NCBI GenBank assembly: GCA_004194705.1
Contig: SADC01000010.1
Location: 62,001-126,000, forward strand
Length of the DNA stretch: 64,000 bases
Source: Ditylenchus dipsaci
Taxonomy: Eukaryota > Nematoda > Chromadorea > Rhabditida > Anguinidae
Direction: 5' to 3'
Position 1 is the first letter of the stretch. Every line of letters begins with the position of its first letter. This document shows positions 46,301-55,899 of the stretch, in pieces. The notes below the pieces were generated by a model. The model saw only the letters and a list, made by a program, of their open reading frames with translations, was not told the DNA's origin and did no database searches. The position numbers and the translations under genes are program-made.

Positions 46301-49300
46301 CAACTTCAAAATCTTTTTTCGCATTTGTGTTTAAAAAACCAATAAAACTTGGTTAACCCCCTTAGTTCTGGCCCTAAAGAAAGGCTTTCTATTAGAGACT
46401 GTCCTTCTAATAGAAACTGGCCTTCAATTAGAATAAATACGGTAAGACTTTTGCTTCTCGAATTTTCGAAAAAAATTATGCCAAACAAGAAATTTGTTTG
46501 TAGCAACTTTGAAATTTCTTTAAAAATTTATGTGGTCCAAAACTTTTTACTACAATATATTTCCTTGAGTTAGAAGTGAAATTTTGTGAACTGCAGATCT
46601 TGCCACTGAGTACTTCATCGGAAATGATCACTTTTACTTTGGACAGTGGAAGTATCGTCACCCTGAGAGCTAGTGGTATATAATTTAATTGAAATTTTAG
46701 ACTGACTATATTTTTTTCGTGCCTTTGAGTGGCGCGTAATCGTTTTTCCAATTTACACTTTCCCAATGGATTTACTTTCCCAATGAAATACTTTTCCCAA
46801 TGCATCTTTTTCCCAATGAAGTACTTTTACCAGTGAATTCTTTTTCCCAGTGAAAGACTTTTCTCAATGAGCTCAGTTTATATCTGAAATTGAGGAATTT
46901 TATTTTTGAATATTTTTTTATAAAAGGCGATATAAAACTTAACTAAAAAACTTGAATATCCTGAATAAAATAAAAGGTCGAATAAATATTTAATGAGGTT
47001 CCTTAATGGCAAGAACAACGGCATTGAGATATTCTTTTGCAGTCATTCGACGAGCAGCAATTCTGGTGAATTTTTGAGCCTGCAACTTGATTCTTGCATC
47101 GCGATCAATGTCAGCCTGATGCCGAGCTCTTCGTCCTCTATTCCCAAGCCAATCGTTGTAGTCATTGTTAAAATCAGAGACGTAGGCCAGTCTCAACTTC
47201 ACCATGAAGTCCCAAAGCGGAGGATGAGTCACGTTTCCAAGGAGGTTCTGCAGTTTTCTATTGTTTGACTCATTCAAGTTGTTAGAGCGCTGTCGATCTC
47301 GGAGGACCCGCTCGTAGACATTCCACAGTGTGGCTGATGATGTTGGCTGATGACTGATGATTGTGGTCCCCGATAATAACAATATAAACTGGTGGTAGAT
47401 GTCCACATTTCTTTTGTAGAGTTTGAAGAGTTTTCAGGATTTTGAGACGCTTGATGTGATTCTGGCTCAAATGAAATGAACGAAAATCGGCTATCAGTGG
47501 CCCAAAGGTAGCCAGAATGGATTTGTAGGGATTGATTTCAAAATCACATGAGAAGGACTGGGGTTTGAGATTCGTGTATTGCTGTTTGATCATAGCCCAC
47601 ATCTTATCATAAGTAGCTCTCTTCTTATTGGGCAGAAGCGCGTGAGCTATCGGAAAATGAAAGCCGTCGCCCCGATCGGCGACTACATATACCAGACATA
47701 CAGTAGAGACATGTTTCAGACACATATCTAGACGCATATTTCAGACATATTTCAGACATATCTATGACATATCCAGACACATATTTCAGATATAAACTGA
47801 GCTCATTGAGAAGAGTATTTCATTGTGAAAAAGAGTTCATTGGCAAAAGTACTTCATTGGGAAAAAGATGCATTGGGAAAAGCATTTCATCGGGAAAGTA
47901 AATTCATTGGGAAAGTGTGAATTGGGAAAACGATTACGCGCCCTTTGAGTTTGGTTAATTTTTTTGATATTTTTGGAATTCACGCATACTTTTGAATTTG
48001 AGTGTTTTTTGCTTGAGCAACATATTTAAGGCCGTTCAAAATACGCTGGTCTATCTTACGCCTAATATTTCGCCTGAGTTACAAAAATTTCCCAAAAATT
48101 ATTTTTTTGTCGAATTTTGTCTTGAAAAAACTTTTGGATAAAGAAAAATAATTCTTGGGTAAAGAAAAATGTTCGCCGGCGACAAAAATAAGTTTTTCGG
48201 CGAAAAGAAAATTTCTTTGGCAATAAGTTTTCTCGGAGACAAGAAAAAGTTCCTTCCCCAAAAACGGAATACCGTATTTCCTCTAATTTAGCCCACAGGG
48301 GCTAAATTTTTTTGGATCCATTCAGAGGGGGGCTAAATTAGAGGAGGAGGCTAAATTAGAAGGAGGGGGCTAAATTTTTTGGGCCTCCTCTCGGGTGACA
48401 AAAATTTTGACGAACATCAATAAGTTTATTCGGATTTCATAACAACATAAAATGTACAGGGTGGCGCAAATTTTCGCCGGGATTTGTTTTGCTCATATCT
48501 TCTTCCATTGATCGTGTCTCGGCGAGATCTTTTATTCACATGAAAGAGGACGTTTGGGGCAATAGGATGATACCTCATTCGCCATTTGTTAGTTTTGCTA
48601 ACGTGCTTTGCTTACGTGTTAAACTTTTGCTTGATTTATTCCGTGCCATTATTTTATTTGGGTGAATGAAAGGCCAAGTTTACCAAGGCAACTAGCCGAT
48701 CTCAATAAACTGAAGAAATAATTTTCCGAGTATTTTCCCCTAAAATTTCCCTAAAAATGGTACAGCGAGCGATTAACAGCTACGGTCGGCTAGTTCAACT
48801 ATGCATTGATCTCCAAGGAAGAAGCATTGATGAATACTTTCGCAATATTGAACGAGATTTGTAGTTTTTCATTGTCAAGATTTGTTTTTCTTTTTGTTGA
48901 TTTTTTTCAAATGCCATTATGCATATTTGACGCCATTCGATTGCCAGGAGTGTCCTCTTTTAAATGAAAAAGATCTCGCCTAGACACGATCAATGGAAGA
49001 AGATATGAGCAAAACCAATCCAGCGAAAATTTGGGCCCCCCCTGTACTAACAATTAATGTAAAATTCTAGGTTTGGAATGTTGATATCATCGTCATATAT
49101 AGGGCTAGATAAATTAATCCAGTCAGTTTACGAATCCATCCAATTGGACTGATTCAGCCAGCTGCATCGATACAGTCGGAACGAACCAGCCAACTAAACT
49201 AATTCAACCATAAAACTGATACAACACAACCGCTCACCACAGAACAAAACCTAAGAATGAATGAAATGACCGACTTCACTGGTTATGTACCCCAAATGAC

Positions 49301-49813
49301 TACGAAAAATATTTTTTTCGGTTAAGCAAGGGGGGGCTAAATTAGAAGCGGGGGCTAAATTCTTTGGATCCTCTCTTGAGGAAGGCTAAATTAGGGGGAG
49401 GCTAAATTAGGAGGGGGCTAAATTACAGGAAATACGGTAGGCGCACATTCGAAAAAATGTACAAAAAGGAACCAAAACCCCCTATGCCTGTTTTTACGCT
49501 CAAAAGTATGCTTTTTATTTATGCTGAAAATTGTGTTTTCTAGGCACTGAACCCAAGATAAAATACTACATTGAACTGAAAACGGAGCCTGGCAAAAGCA
49601 AAGAGTTAGGTTTTCGCCAACTAGTTGATAGACATATTTGAAATTTTTCAGAGACTTGGGCGATATATTGCAAACCCTAGAAGAGTTGGAGCAGAATGTG
49701 GTAATATTGATAGAAAAAAATGTCATTGTAATTAATAGGATTTTCGGTACTTTTAGGTAAACACTTTGCTGCAACCTGTTCATTATGGACTGAAGAGTCG
49801 AGAAAATTATTAA
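37380..49813 (+). CDS. PGM2: Phosphoglucomutase 2 (alpha-D-phosphohexomutase), 22 exons
   Basis: Interconverts glucose-1- and glucose-6-phosphate (PGM2 also acts on ribose/deoxyribose-phosphates); cytosolic. Exons: 37380-37438, 37485-37604, 37655-37791, 37838-37922, 37972-38011, 40492-40559, 40803-40969, 41018-41067, 41388-41461, 41508-41643, 41698-41731, 41784-41818, 43889-44017, 44064-44143, 44194-44260, 45335-45404, 45450-45602, 45653-45683, 46597-46675, 49544-49604, 49652-49700, 49757-49813. The product is about 593 residues (human about 612). Motifs in order: WLAWT and SFGTAGIR at the N-terminus, catalytic phosphoserine loop [14 protein letters not shown] (about 149-162), metal loop NDPDADRL (about 309-316), [10 protein letters not shown], sugar-binding EESIG (about 411-415, preceded by Trp), and phosphate-binding RASGTEPK (about 535-542). 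All phases join except exon 1 to 2: the donor leaves phase 2 and exon 2 opens in phase 0. One base is therefore missing, a different first exon is used, or the start is misread. AATAAA lies at 49927. Introns hold several transposons. Confidence 0.93.
38573..40460. mobile_element. Tc1/mariner-type element in PGM2 intron 5
   Basis: The ends are CAGTAGCGGAAAAAAGTATT and the inverse AATACTTTTTTCCGCTACTG, with TA directly outside each end. The terminal repeats extend about 105 bp (through CTACGACAATTTTCAACCAA). The internal segment TGGAAAAAAGTATTGCAGCA near 39635 is a partial extra terminus. No transposase with a DDE/D pattern is seen, so it is non-autonomous. A palindromic GAGTTAGAGTTCGAGTTAGA block is at 39855-40090. 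Confidence 0.85.
39855..40090. repeat. AGAGTT(C/A)GAGTT palindromic block
   Basis: GTTCACGTTGTTAGAGTTAG at the left pairs with CTCTAACAACGTGAAC at the right. Between them are tandem hexamers GAGTTA/GAGTTC in both orientations. The left edge TGGCTTGTTCACG and right edge CGTGAACAAGCCA are inverted ends of a short element. Confidence 0.8.
40605..40802. repeat. GGACCATGG foldback in PGM2 intron 6
   Basis: The arms AAAGGACCATGGTTTTTGCG and the inverse CGCAATAACCATGGTCCTTT carry GAATTGGCGGGG inside. It lies immediately before the acceptor of exon 7, so the right arm supplies the splice-site AAG. Same family as 11949-12187, 50308-50668 and 59540-59760. Confidence 0.8.
41819..43888. other. PGM2 intron 12, repeat-bearing
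   Basis: This 2.07 kb intron holds TTTTTAACTGGATTTG/TTAAAATTAACTG inverted units (42660-42785), a CAGGGCTC hAT MITE (43266-43474) and a fragment of the 33 kb repeat (43490-43640). No exon-like ORF is seen in it. Confidence 0.6.
43266..43474. mobile_element. CAGGGCTC hAT MITE, copy 2
   Basis: The start CAGGGCTCGTATGTGTCC and the end GAGTTACGAGTCCTG are inverted. The 8-bp TSD GAATAAGG is exact at 43258-43265 and 43475-43482. Confidence 0.9.
44590..45050 (+). repeat. Direct duplication in PGM2 intron 15
   Basis: Two copies, about 44625-44745 and about 44885-45045, share CGAATTTTTCTGCC-like sequence, then GTGGTTCGAGTCCTGGC / GTGATTCGAGTCTTGGC and ACTGAGGATGTTG. GGTTCGAGTCC resembles a tRNA B box. 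There is no coding signal. Confidence 0.6.
46731..47942 (-). mobile_element. MULE transposon with array-type inverted ends in PGM2 intron 19
   Basis: The ends are GGCGCGTAATCG and the inverse CGATTACGCGCC. The 8-bp duplication CTTTGAGT is exact at 46723-46730 and 47943-47950. Each terminal arm of about 150 bp is an array of TTCATTGGGAAAA-like units and ends at GATATAAACTGAGCTCATTG. The interior encodes a MULE transposase on the minus strand. The element is 1,212 bp and carries only the second half of a transposase. Confidence 0.9.
46990..47737 (-). pseudogene. MULE transposase, partial, internally broken
   Basis: The minus frame from 47737 contains [20 protein letters not shown] and [39 protein letters not shown] follows, with the DFE acidic core, and then [13 protein letters not shown]. 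After a deletion or frame change near 47380 the downstream block is [20 protein letters not shown] and [16 protein letters not shown], stopping at 46990. This is the second half of a MULE transposase (second catalytic acid onward). The N-terminal catalytic Asp and zinc finger are absent. The same signature is seen at 24090-24371. Confidence 0.85.
48272..49437. mobile_element. CCGTATTT-family MITE in PGM2 intron 19
   Basis: The ends are CCGTATTTCCTCTAATTTAG and the inverse ending ACAGGAAATACGG, with TA outside. GGGGGCTAAATTAGAGG units fill both arms. A nested foldback at about 48455-49050 has ends TACAGGGTGGCGCAAATTTT and the inverse finishing CCCCCCTGTA. Confidence 0.88.
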
Positions 49814-49937
49814 TTTTCTGGCTGATATGATCAAACTTTGCTTTTAGAATCTAAAATTAATATAAAAATCCAACAAATTCGCTTAATTATTTAGTTGGTA
49901 TTTGTGTGTTCAATTATTTTGAAAAGAATAAACTAAT

Positions 49938-50142
49938 AGGACGCAACCGACCCGCCAACGCCATAATTCGCCAACGCGAAATAATCGGCAACGCTGAAAA
50001 ACTCGCCGACAAAAAACTCTCCAACGAAAATTCGATTTAACTGTCCTCCTTAGGACCGGCTGTAGCCGGCCGTAAAATCGAATTTTTTGTTGGACAGTTT
50101 TGACGTTGGCGAGTTTTCTGTCGGCGAGTTAATTGCGTCCCA
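49938..50142. repeat. GGACGCAA foldback
   Basis: The ends are GGACGCAACCGACCCGCCAA and the inverse AATTGCGTCC. The arms are tandem CGCCAACG-type units, and the centre is GGACCGGCTGTAGCCGGCCG. It lies just downstream of the PGM2 poly(A) signal. Confidence 0.75.
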
Positions 50143-50307
50143 AAATAATATATGCTTTTTGCACACATCAAAGAAGCATGACTGGCAATATCGCAGAAAA
50201 CATATACTTGAGGAGGAATTTCTCAGTTAGTAATATTAGACTGTCCCTAGAAGCATCTTCTAGGATATGTAAATCATTATCTAGTGTTATCTGTTGAATT
50301 CCGAGGC

Positions 50308-50668
50308 TTAAAGGACCATTGCCGTCTACGGCCACGGAAATTTGGGCTTTTTGAAATGGCGGGGAACAGATAAATTACTGCGAAAATATTTTATGAATTA
50401 TTTATTTATTTTCATTTTAAATTATAATTTATGTGTATTGGTCGAAGCGAGTCCTACGGAATTATAAGTAAGTTGTAGTGCAGTGGCTGTGTTGGACATT
50501 GTCCAATCTGGCAATGTCAAGCAACGTTGAGCTCAACTAGTAGATCATTTTTGGAAAAATTTAATTTGTAAACTAAAAATATTTCAAAAATATTTTCGCA
50601 GTAATTTAGCTGTCCCCCGCCGATTCAAAAAGTCCAAATTTCCGTGGCCGTAGACGGCAATGGTTTTT
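50308..50668. repeat. TTAAAGGACCATTG foldback
   Basis: The arms CCATTGCCGTCTACGGCCAC and the inverse GTGGCCGTAGACGGCAATGG are near-perfect for about 70 bp and contain GGCGGGGAACAG. This is a member of the CCGCCAATTCAAA foldback family. Confidence 0.8.
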
Positions 50669-50679
50669 TTAAAGAAGGA

Positions 50680-51055
50680 CGAACTTTAGGGGGTTTATTT
50701 TGACTAAAAATGGAATTTTTCAATCCTCAGTTAATTTTTCTTTTTAACCTCTTGATTTTTTTACATCAAACGAAACTATCGCAAATCCACCCGACAAAAA
50801 CACATCAGATCAAAATTTTAAAATAATTTTTTTTCGTGAAAATTTGCCTTGATTTCAACCTTGGTCCAAACCAGGGGCATTCTTGCAGTTTTGTAACTGC
50901 TTCAGAAGTTACTGGTTTGGACCAAGGTGGAAATCAAGGCGAATTTTTACGAAAAAAAAATTATTTCGAAATTTCGATCTGATGTTTTTTTTGTCGGGTG
51001 GATTTGCGATAATTTCGTTTGCGTAAAAAAATTAATGAGGTTAAAAACATTGTAA
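50680..51055. repeat. Foldback with GGTTTGGACCAAGG arms
   Basis: TTGCCTTGATTTCAACCTTG and its inverse flank a short loop, ACCAGGGGCATTCTTGCAG. The arms extend outward through TTTACATCAAACGAAACTAT. Confidence 0.75.
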
Positions 51056-51059
51056 TAAA

Positions 51060-51620
51060 ACATTGTAACATAGTAACATTTATTGTAAAGTTGGTGTGAC
51101 TTCCTCAAAAAATATTTTCAATAAGAGTGTTTGACCACTCAATCGATAGAGAAAAATCTCAGCTACAAAACGATGTATAAATTAGAGATGGGCATTTGCC
51201 TTTGCCCAATACCAATATTTTCTGGCCCTCTCTAGACCTAATACCAATATTTCAAAGTTGGGGACCCAAATATATTGCCCAATACCAATACCTTTTCAAA
51301 AGTCTATTTATTCACCAAAAAATTATGGTGTTGCATAATTGTGGAAAAGAAAACTCGATTTTGTCAAAAAAAATCACTTCTGAGTTAGAACTCCTAACAT
51401 TAGTTTTTATAATCACCAAAAAATTTTGGGATCATTTTGCGTCTCACCAAACGAAAAATGGTAATGGAAAGTGGAAAATTTCCAATTTTCTGTCTCACTA
51501 AAATATTTCCACTTTCTATTTTCCACTTCAAATTTCCCGATTTTCCATGGAAAATGGAATAAATGAAAAGTCGAATTGAGTCATTTTCTCTGTGCCACGA
51601 TCCCAGCAATCTGGGTACAA
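51060..51620. other. CCAATACCAATA and low-complexity repeats, no gene
   Basis: CAATACCAATAT units occur at 51205-51290. GGAAAATTTCCAATTTTC dyads occur at 51455-51560. I see no coding signal. Confidence 0.5.
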
Positions 51621-51622
51621 AT

Positions 51623-51815
51623 CAAGATTCGTAATGAAAAATTTTGAAAAAGGACATTTTGACTATTTTTGAAGAAAAAGGGTCATTTTATCCAGTGCTT
51701 ATTGCTATTTTGGAGCGAAAAAAAAAAGATTTTGACTAAAAACTTCAAAAATAAAAAGATTTGAGGTCCCAAAAAAAGGACAAATCTTTTTAAAAAAAGA
51801 CAATTACGAACCCTG
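51623..51815. mobile_element. CAGGGCTC hAT MITE, copy 3
   Basis: The left end is degraded (CAAGATTCGTAATG) and the right end is TTACGAACCCTG. The 8-bp TSD GTACAAAT is exact at 51615-51622 and 51816-51823. Confidence 0.88.
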
Positions 51816-51829
51816 GTACAAATACATAA

Positions 51830-52270
51830 TTGGCCAAAACTAGTATTAATAACAAAATTGTTGACAAGTCTAACAGACTCCTGGATTTCGAGTGGTCCAA
51901 CCATCAGCGCAGGGTTTCACACCTACTGGAGCTTATTTACAGGCTAAAATGAGCCAAGTTTCCGAAAATCAATGGGTTTCGGGGTTTTCCATTGGCTGGT
52001 TTGTTTATTATTTTTTAACTATTATCTACGAGTCACACGTTTCATATACCAAAAGGTCGCCAAGATTCTAGGCTTCCTAGGCTTATCAAATGAGCTAAAA
52101 AAAGGTAATATTTTGTTAGAGTTAGAATTGAAAAACATTTAACGATGTCTAATTCCATGCCACCCTTTATTTTGATGGTCATTTGCATAAAATTTTAAAA
52201 TTAGGGCATTTGCTGACAGTAAAGCACTGCTGAAAATAGTTGCAATAGATTCCTCGATAGTTTTCTAGGC
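51830..52270. other. No gene seen
   Basis: AT-rich DNA between two transposons, with no ORF or repeat that I can place. Confidence 0.4.
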
Positions 52271-52277
52271 GTATAAG

Positions 52278-52867
52278 CATACTTGCACAGGCGCCGGCGC
52301 TGGCACCGGTGTGCGTCCGAAAAATTTTGAAAAATTGGGGCGCCGGCGCCGATTTCGAAAATTGCGTAGTCGGGCGCCGGCGCCCTTTTTTTCAGTGCTT
52401 TTTCATAACTTTTTAAATTATAGAAGTAGGCTTTTTAAACTGTGTTTTTTACTGATTTTCTTGGCCTTTTCAGCTTTTATGACACATACAGCTTTAGTTC
52501 TCTCTAAAAATTTCAGATTTCGCAGAGTTTAATTTGAATAAAAAATTAATCAAAATTGGAGTCTATTTTGGATTCACAGGACACGTACTTTTGAAAATCA
52601 AGAGCATTTTGACTTATAATAGATAATTGATTGACATGTCACATGTGAAATATTTAGAATAAAAAATTTGCATAGCTATTTTTCTTGTGTCTTTACTTGG
52701 TGCGCGGCGCCAATTTTTCACATTTTTTTGCCGGTGCTAACTTTTTGTCAATGGCGCCCGGCGCCGATTTTTTAACAAAGAGGGCGCCGATGCCAAGGGC
52801 GCCGGCGCCGTTTTTTTCAAAGACCGGCGCCCTGGTCGGCGCCGATTTTTTTGGCCGTGCAAGTATG
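52278..52867. mobile_element. hAT-type foldback with GGCGCCGGCGCC arrays
   Basis: The ends are CATACTTGCACAGGCGCC and the inverse finishing GTGCAAGTATG. The 8-bp TSD CGTATAAG is exact at 52270-52277 and 52868-52875. The GC-rich GGCGCCGGCGCC units in both arms stand out from the AT-rich surroundings. Confidence 0.88.
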
Positions 52868-52879
52868 CGTATAAGTCAG

Positions 52880-53158
52880 TGAAGTTAAGAAAAAACAAAT
52901 AATATATGCACCCAGGGGATTTGAGCCTTCGACCCAAGACGATGCGTATATAAAGTTTCCTCGCCCCTTAAAGGGGCATGCCCATGCCCGGCACGGTGAA
53001 ATTTGATTTAATGCGACACGAAGTGGAACAAGACCAAGATTTCGAAGACACCCGGAGGAATAAATGTGGTGCTCTATCGCAAGAAGATCGTAAAGGTGCC
53101 TAAGTGTGGAGATACTGGAGTTCGCCTCCATGGGTTCAGTGATGCTTTATTTCAATAA
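52880..53158. repeat. tRNA-like B-box fragment, otherwise empty
   Basis: GCACCCAGGGGATTTGAGCC near 52908-52928 resembles the 3' half of a tRNA-derived repeat. No gene is seen. Confidence 0.3.
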
Positions 53159-53420
53159 CCGTATTTTCTCTATTAATCCCCCACTCTTTAATAAACCCCC
53201 ACTCTCTAATAATCCCCCACCATATGGACCTTATATCTCACCCTAGAGCAAACATTTGCCAATCTGTTTTTTGCGTTTTTTTGATTAGCACGAGCACTCC
53301 TGATTCCACTTTTCAGATTTTGGTTGAGTACTCAAAAATCTCGAAATCGGCCTCAAATTTTTCTGATTTTTTAGGGGTTGAAAAATAATTCCCCATGGGG
53401 ATTTAATAGAGAAAATACGG
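53159..53420. mobile_element. CCGTATTT-family MITE
   Basis: The ends are CCGTATTTTCTCTATTAATC and the inverse ending TAGAGAAAATACGG, with CCCCCACTCT(T/C)TAATA units in the left arm. The right outer base pair is TA. Confidence 0.85.
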
Positions 53421-54059
53421 TAGTCTCTTTTGCTTATTTTTGCATTACAGATTCAGCCATCGCGCACTCGAGAGTTGTCGCAGCATACGAAGCGGAAGAA
53501 GGCAGTTTCACGTGCCTATAGTGGATGTTCACAAATTCGCGTTTCACATGACGCATGTTATGCCGTTAAAAGACCATGGTTTTTGCGCGCAGCGATTGTC
53601 CCTCGTAAATTCAAATTTTTTCCTGATCATTGAAGTTCTATACGGATTTTTCAACGGATATTGATTTTTTTGGTGCAAATTTTGCTTTCAAATTTTGGTT
53701 TTACGTTTTTATATTAAATTTTTCAGTCTTTTTCAAAAAATGATTACACCATCAGGTAGGACTGTACCCCGAAATTTAAGCGGCGATTTGCTAAGTGGTC
53801 GATTTTCTAAGCGGTCGTTTTGCTAAGAAAAAAATTAAGCGCGATTTTTCTAAGAATTAACAATTTAAGCGCCAATTTGCTAAATGGTCGCTTTGCTAAC
53901 AATTTTTTGTTAAATAGTTGTTTTGATAAAGATCTTGTTTGTTAGGCTACATCTTCTTTGGTTCGGTTCAATTTCGGGGTACAGACCTAAAACCCAAATG
54001 ATTCAATCCGAAATTTTGTTCTAAAAACGGTTAAATTTGAATCGCGGTCCTCTACTCTG

Positions 54060-54135
54060 GACTGATTGCACCCAGAGAGATTCGAACCAGTAACCTTGGT
54101 GATGAGTATATGGACCTCTTCGCCAACTAAACACT
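54060..54135 (-). repeat. tRNA-like fragment
   Basis: The minus strand has an A-box-like GTTTAGTTGGCGAAGAGG and a B-box ACTGGTTCGAATCTC 35 bp later, the correct spacing for a tRNA. The acceptor and anticodon stems do not pair, so this is a relic or SINE head. Confidence 0.35.
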
Positions 54136-54214
54136 CAAAGTTCTGATAAAAAAGGTATGCACCCAGGTGGATGCGAACCAGGATCCTCGGCAGTGGCTAT
54201 CCAAGTGGTCGTCC

Positions 54215-54525
54215 ACTTGGATCAAAAAAATTTTTATGTTTTCGGTTTCCAAAACAATTTTTCTGCACTAATTCGAGCATGCTGAAGATGGTTTGACAGT
54301 GGTAAAATCACGTTTTACGGATAAATTTAAAGTTATTGTGAACTCTTGATTTATCAAAATCAAGAATTTACGATAACTGAAAAATTTCTCGATAAAACGT
54401 GATTCTACCACTGTCAAACCATCTTCAGCATGCTCGAATTAGCGCAGAAAAATTATCTTCGAATTGACAAACATAAAAAAATTTTTGATCCAAGTGGACG
54501 ACCACTTGGATATCCACCGCCGAGG
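54215..54525. repeat. CCAAGTGGTCGTCCACTTGG foldback
   Basis: The arms of about 150 bp pair from TCCAAGTGGTCGTCCACTTG through CATGCTGAAGATGGTTTGAC. This is the third copy of the family at 16668 and 19303. Confidence 0.85.
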
Positions 54526-54609
54526 TTGCTGGTTGGAATCCACCTGGGTGCACACTTTATTTCCTACCGTAATTTCAGATATCAAAAGACTAATGTTTGA
54601 CCTTTGAGG

Positions 54610-54797
54610 CAGGGCTCCGAATGAAAAATTTCAAAAAAAGACATTTTGACTGTTTTTGAAGTAAAAGGGTCATCCAGTGCTTGTTGCCATTTTGAAGCGA
54701 AAAAAAAAGATTTTGACTAAATTTTCAAAAATAAAAAAGATTTGGGGCGCCAAAAAAAAAGGACAAATCTTTTCAAAAAGGACGATTCGAAGCCCTG
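54610..54797. mobile_element. CAGGGCTC hAT MITE, copy 4
   Basis: The ends are CAGGGCTCCGAATG and the inverse GATTCGAAGCCCTG. The flanking octamers CTTTGAGG and CTTTTAGG differ at one base. It is inserted in the 53760-55538 element. Confidence 0.82.
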
Positions 54798-55546
54798 CTT
54801 TTAGGTCATTTGGGTGAATATACCCCTACTCTTGAGTTACCTGGATATCAACCTGTCCAGGTGGTACCCAACCCTGGATTTGGGATTGGGTAGGCATCGT
54901 CGCACTTTTGGTCTCAAAAAATCCGATTCTTCACGAATTTTTTAGTTTGGAAAAATGAATTTTTTTTATTTAAATTAACTTTTTTTATTTTGAGGCCATC
55001 CAGGTGGAGATCCACCTGGCCAGTGATACCTACACCGGGTATCGAAGTTGGGTTGTGTAAAATCGCAACTTTGGGCGTAACAAACCCAATTCCCCACACA
55101 ATTTTAGGTTAGAAAAATGGCTTATTTTTTATTTTTAAGAAATTTCAATTTTTCGGGTTTGGGTTTGGTTTGGGTATTTAGGGTGGTTTAGGGTACTTTG
55201 GATAGTTCAGGATGGTTTGGTGTAGTTTGGACACAATCTGAAAATACCATTTACCTAGATCTCACGCTGAAATCAGTAAAAAACAAAAAAGTCGTCGGAA
55301 AAATTTCTAATCCCCTATCAGAACATTGAGAAAAAGGGAAAGTACAAAAAGGTAGAAAAGTTCTTAGAAAATCGGGGTTTAAGAAAAGAATGCCTTATCA
55401 AATAAATTCTTAGCAAATGGGCGCCTTATCAAAAAAATTCTTAGAATTTTGTCGCTTAGCAAAAAAAAATCTTGGCAAAACGACCGCTTAGCAAATCGAC
55501 CACTTAGCAAAATGCCGCTTAAATTTCGGGGTACAGCCTCAGGTAG

Positions 55547-55620
55547 CCCCGCGATTCGAACCGACGACTTACTTTTGCCGTCCGCCGCCACTTTACCACT
55601 ACGCCACCAATGCTATTAAA
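55547..55620 (-). repeat. tRNA-like fragment
   Basis: The minus strand has TGGTGGCGTAGTGGTAAAGT (A-box-like) and GTCGGTTCGAATCGCGGGGC (B-box-like) with tRNA-like spacing. The 53760 element inserted at its 3' end. The acceptor stem does not close, so a working tRNA is unlikely. Confidence 0.4.
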
Positions 55621-55634
55621 CGGAGGAAGTGTTT

Positions 55635-55750
55635 TTAATTACAGTCGAGTTTTGATATAAGATACACCCTCGGGACAGGGCCAGGTGTATCTTATATCGA
55701 GAGTTATTTGGTCTCAAAACAGGCAGCTGTATCTTATATCGAGTTTTTCG
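55635..55750. repeat. Pogo-like MITE fragment (GTGTATCTTATATCGAG)
   Basis: ACAGTCGAGTTTTGATATAAG and the repeated GTGTATCTTATATCGAGAG match the family of 17567-18067. The right end is missing. Confidence 0.7.
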
Positions 55751-55899
55751 TGTTAAACAAGGCTAGACTTTACTTGGCCCCCCCACGGCTGACCCACTTT
55801 CGAGGTGAATTTTCGAAAACCGATTGCATATTCGTGTTTCTCGACCCGGATTTTTACGGGAAATGATCATCAGATTCTGTGAAAGTGAAAAAAAAAATT

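Larger units (their letters stand above)
53760..55538. mobile_element. Inverted-repeat element with TTTGCTAAGYGGTCG arrays, 8-bp TSD
   Basis: The ends are GACTGTACCCCGAAATTTAA and the inverse TTAAATTTCGGGGTACAGCC. The 8-bp TSD TCAGGTAG is at 53752-53759 and 55539-55546. Both arms are arrays of GCTAAGYGGTCGNTTTTCTA units. The interior holds a tRNA-like segment (54060-54135), a foldback (54215-54525) and a CAGGGCTC MITE (54610-54797). No transposase is present. Confidence 0.85.

Noticed and set aside
54060..55620. Functional tRNA genes
   Set aside because: A and B boxes are present but the acceptor and anticodon stems do not pair.
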